DNA from: Enterocloster bolteae
GTDB taxonomy: Bacteria > Bacillota > Clostridia > Lachnospirales > Lachnospiraceae
NCBI GenBank assembly: GCA_021772025.1
Contig: JAETNT010000002.1
Coordinates: 121,239-185,238 of the forward strand
DNA length: 64,000 nt
Direction of reading: 5' to 3'
Numbering within the stretch: position 1 is the stretch's first letter; each line of letters opens with the position of its first letter. Under the pieces are notes generated by a model. That model did no database searches. It worked only from the letters and a program-made list of their open reading frames with translations, and was not told the DNA's origin. Below, piece after piece: positions 61,780 to 64,000 of the stretch. A program made the translations under genes and the position numbers.

Positions 61780-61809
61780 ATTTTACCTGACTTCCGTCGT
61801 TTATCTCAA
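61780..61809 (-). promoter_or_regulatory. Candidate toxI promoter at the IS edge
   Basis: On the minus strand TTGAGA (61804-61809), an 18-base spacer and TAAAAT (61780-61785) lie about 40 bp before the repeats. If the insertion sequence ends at 61786, the -35 belongs to the element and the -10 to the flank, a hybrid promoter. Confidence 0.45.
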
Positions 61810-61819
61810 AACATAGTAC

Positions 61820-63577
61820 TCAGGAGTCAAGCAGCATACAGTTTTGGAAGAAATTCTGGACTTCCTTTTTAGACAGATATAATGCATCCAGAGTTGTCAG
61901 GCCTGTCAGTTTTTTGACTTTTTCGTTGACAGTCTGATTTCTGGATATGTTGATGTAAGAGTCTTTTTCTACTTTTACTACCCGGAAGTCACGCATAAAC
62001 TGAATCAGATCGTAGGAATTGATTTCGTTTTTGAAAACTTTGATTTCTAATACTCTTAAAAGAAACAAGCTAAGGTAGCAGATTAAAAAATGCCCATAGA
62101 TTGTTTCTTTTTTTTGCATATAAACCGGACGTGCATCCAGATAAGACTTCGTGATCCGGAAGGACTCCTCGATCTTCCACAAGTTATGATACGTTTGGTA
62201 GACCTGAAGTGGCTCCATATCCAATTCGGATGTAACCATAAGGTTGTATCCTGCATACTTCAGATCCTCTTCGAGCACCTCCTTGTTCATCTCTATAACA
62301 GGCTTTATCTTTTTTCCGCTTCTGTCTTTGTTGATGATCTTCACGTATTTTGCACAATCCCCCAGTTCCTCCCGGGTCATCGTCTTGTAGGCGGTATAGT
62401 TGGAAGCCTTGTCTGCCATTTTCAGGATCTCGGCTTTCTGTTTTTTAGCCAATGCAGGGTTAAAAGAAACAATTCTTTTTTCCGTCACGGAAAAGGTCTT
62501 CCTGACTTCTTTGCCAGTTTCGGGATCGATTTCTTTGAATTGATAGGAAAAGGTATCCACGCAGGATTTGAGGCGGTATAAGAGCTTTCCGTCTTGATCC
62601 GTGTAATTTCCCCATACATTTTTATCATCTTCTAATACGACCCATACCTTTTCTTTCTCACTTAAATTTCTGCCATGTATGGATTTCGAGAAAATATATC
62701 CATCATTGGCTTCTTTCACGGCAGCATAGATATTTCTGGCGCAGTTGAGCCCTTTATCTGCAACCTGCACGGTCTTTCTGGAGATTTGATAACGGCTCTT
62801 CATTTCCTCAATGATTTTTCGGATATAAGGCTTTTCGGATTCATTTCCGGGATACATTTCCATGGCTACCGGAACCAAATCCGCATCCAAAAGAAGAGCC
62901 TGCCCGATGATGGGATCATGCCGGTTCTCTTTGGAGGGCCCTTTTTGCTTATCTTCCCGGGGCAGATCGATCTCAAAATAATAATTCGTATAGTCAAAAA
63001 ATACATGGCTGAAATCTCTCTGAACATACTGCCCATAACAATGGTTAAAGAGCTCGATATATTTTTTATAGGATTCCCCGATAAAGGACAATCCATCGTA
63101 AACCTGATCTTCCGAGATGGGAGAGCTCCTGTAAAGATGAGGGAAAACAGCAGAAACGGTCTTGGATTTCGAGCAAGGATAAATAACCCTGGAAAAAATG
63201 AGCTGGGCAATCATATCGTATACCCGGAACTGAAAGCGCATTTGAGCAGCCAGGATGTCAATGACTTCCTTGACATTGAGTTCTTCTAAAAGTGTATGGA
63301 GAAGAAAATGTCCGAGGTGGTATTCCACCGGAGAGGCAAAAGCGCGCGGACGGGTTTCCTCGGAAAAAGCAGCAGCACGCTCTTGATTTTTCTTAGCTAC
63401 AAAGTCTGTATAATAAGCGACAGGATCGGGAATCCCGTCAGAGATGAGATCTTGCACATAGCCAAAAGCCATGACACTTTTGGAACGAGGCTGTTTCCTT
63501 TCTTTATCCCAGTGGGATTCGTACATTTGTAAGTAGATCCCTTTTTTCTTTTTTTCTTTTCTTAAATAGTAAGCCAT
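61820..63577 (-). CDS. IS1634-family DDE transposase
   Basis: A 585-aa transposase of the IS4/IS1634 group. The N-terminus YYLRKEKKKKGIYLQMYESH is family-like. Candidate acidic residues lie in FFDYTNYYFE, VADKGLNCARNI and the C-terminal segment LWKIEESFRITKSYLDARPV (the Glu of the YREK-like motif). It appears full length and intact, so the element may be active. It is read in the same direction as toxI-toxN, which lies immediately downstream. Confidence 0.9.
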   Translation of the reverse strand: MAYYLRKEKKKKGIYLQMYESHWDKERKQPRSKSVMAFGYVQDLISDGIPDPVAYYTDFVAKKNQERAAAFSEETRPRAFASPVEYHLGHFLLHTLLEELNVKEVIDILAAQMRFQFRVYDMIAQLIFSRVIYPCSKSKTVSAVFPHLYRSSPISEDQVYDGLSFIGESYKKYIELFNHCYGQYVQRDFSHVFFDYTNYYFEIDLPREDKQKGPSKENRHDPIIGQALLLDADLVPVAMEMYPGNESEKPYIRKIIEEMKSRYQISRKTVQVADKGLNCARNIYAAVKEANDGYIFSKSIHGRNLSEKEKVWVVLEDDKNVWGNYTDQDGKLLYRLKSCVDTFSYQFKEIDPETGKEVRKTFSVTEKRIVSFNPALAKKQKAEILKMADKASNYTAYKTMTREELGDCAKYVKIINKDRSGKKIKPVIEMNKEVLEEDLKYAGYNLMVTSELDMEPLQVYQTYHNLWKIEESFRITKSYLDARPVYMQKKETIYGHFLICYLSLFLLRVLEIKVFKNEINSYDLIQFMRDFRVVKVEKDSYINISRNQTVNEKVKKLTGLTTLDALYLSKKEVQNFFQNCMLLDS

Positions 63578-63643
63578 AACCGACCTCCGAATAGAGTGCT
63601 ATAGAGTACTATTATTATAACATATCGAAAAAATTTTTTCAAT

Positions 63644-63663
63644 AAAAAAAGCCCCAAAAGGGC
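63644..63663 (-). terminator. Terminator upstream of the transposase gene
   Basis: On the minus strand GCCCTTTTGGGGC is followed by TTTTTTTATTG. It lies inside the IS end, about 65 bases before the transposase start, where it would block transcription entering from outside. Confidence 0.65.
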
Positions 63664-63833
63664 ATGGAAAATTTGCTGTAAATGCGGGAAGAATCGCGGT
63701 TCAGGGGAACAAATGAATCAAATAGGAAAATAAAAACGTCGGAACTTTCCTAGTACTACGACGGAAGACGGGTTTGGCAGACAGTCCAGGATTCAGATCT
63801 GTACCTTAATGATGTTTAAGGCCGAAATTTCAA

Positions 63834-63862
63834 TTGAGTAAATATAGAAAGCATGATAAAAT
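63834..63862 (+). promoter_or_regulatory. Candidate promoter at the right edge
   Basis: TTGAGT (63834-63839), a 17-base spacer and TAAAAT (63857-63862), followed by AAAGGAG and a 13-codon frame. A further TATAAT lies at 63932-63937. These read toward the gene that begins at 63989. Confidence 0.5.
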
Positions 63863-63988
63863 AGAAAAAAGGAGATGATAAACAGTAAGCGCCAAATATT
63901 CCTGCGGATTTTCTAATTTCCTGGATTCCTCTATAATTGTAAATGAAAGATAGTTAGACTATTTCACTACAATTACGGAGGATAGGTT

Positions 63989-64000
63989 ATGGCAGCTACA
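63989..64000 (+). CDS. Start of a gene cut by the window edge
   Basis: ATG at 63989 with GGAGG at 63977-63981, an ideal distance. Only the first four codons (MAAT) are in the window, so no function can be given. Confidence 0.55.

Larger units (their letters stand above)
61786..63772 (-). mobile_element. IS1634-family insertion sequence
   Basis: Proposed limits come from imperfect terminal inverted repeats CCTGACTTCCGTCGT (61786-61800) and ACGACGGAAGACGGG (63758-63772), 13 of 15 matching. They enclose one transposase gene and give an element of 1,987 bp, normal for the family. A tighter pair, ATAGTACTC/GAGTACTAT (61813/63604), is built on a palindromic core and is less convincing. No clear target duplication was seen. 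Confidence 0.55.

Noticed and set aside
61813..63612. ATAGTACTC/GAGTACTAT as the true IS ends
   Set aside because: The match rests on the self-complementary core AGTACT and one arm overlaps the transposase stop. The outer 15-bp pair is better, though this is not settled.
63869..63920. 13-codon leader peptide (MINSKRQIFLRIF)
   Set aside because: The ribosome site runs directly into the ATG with no spacing, and there is no downstream attenuator that would give it meaning.

Overview
The window looks like a chromosomal segment of an anaerobic Clostridia species, most likely a Lachnospiraceae-type gut organism. This is inferred from gene content: a trimeric NADH-linked [FeFe] hydrogenase, two YesM/YesN-type sensor/regulator pairs beside sugar ABC transporters, several PTS operons, strong AGGAGG-like ribosome sites and moderate base composition. 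No rRNA, tRNA or CRISPR array was seen.

Layout. (1) 1-3.6 kb: the 5' part of a glycerol kinase with a hairpin-rich leader, a pentapeptide-repeat protein, a YitT membrane protein and a Crp/Fnr regulator. (2) 3.6-12.8 kb: two minus-strand operons. One encodes a fructose-type PTS (IIB, IIC, IIA), a class II aldolase, a PRD activator, an aldo/keto reductase and an RpiB-like isomerase. The other encodes an IolC-like kinase and an iron alcohol dehydrogenase. The same ~140-bp terminator-plus-promoter block sits upstream of both, so they are probably co-regulated. (3) 12.9-29.1 kb: a glycan region. An ABC importer and an 803-aa unrecognised protein face a two-component system. A second operon (GH4 phospho-glycosidase, DUF3604/PHP-like protein, sulfatase, PTS EIIBC) follows, with an RpiR-type regulator that a 17-bp tandem duplication has split. 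(4) 29.2-37.7 kb: a PerR-like / QueD-like / flavoprotein-rubredoxin oxidative-stress cluster, an NhaC antiporter, an SseB-like protein, FucO with a TetR regulator, an RlmI-like methyltransferase and a LysR regulator. (5) 38-46.5 kb: the hydrogenase locus. A plus-strand operon encodes the bifurcating-type hydrogenase. A divergent minus-strand operon encodes a hydrogenase-like Fe-S protein with DRTGG, ATPase and PHP proteins. A Rex-like inverted repeat lies between them. (6) 46.6-57.2 kb: a possible orphan PD-(D/E)XK nuclease, two small envelope proteins and an mglBAC-type galactose importer preceded by its own response regulator, sensor kinase and sugar-binding lipoprotein. (7) 57.3-64 kb: a shikimate dehydrogenase behind a three-copy repeat, a HipA-like kinase coupled to an L,D-transpeptidase, and an accessory stretch with a type III toxin-antitoxin locus next to an IS1634-type insertion sequence.

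The most distinctive element is the ToxIN-type locus at about 61.0-61.8 kb. It has three 34-nt direct repeats (antitoxin RNA), then an intrinsic terminator, then a ToxN/AbiQ-family endoribonuclease gene. The well-placed start codon of that gene is followed two codons later by a stop, so the toxin is either made from a weak internal start or is dead. The split RpiR regulator and the duplicated regulatory block are the other clear sequence-level surprises. All functions are read from sequence and family knowledge. No database search was run.
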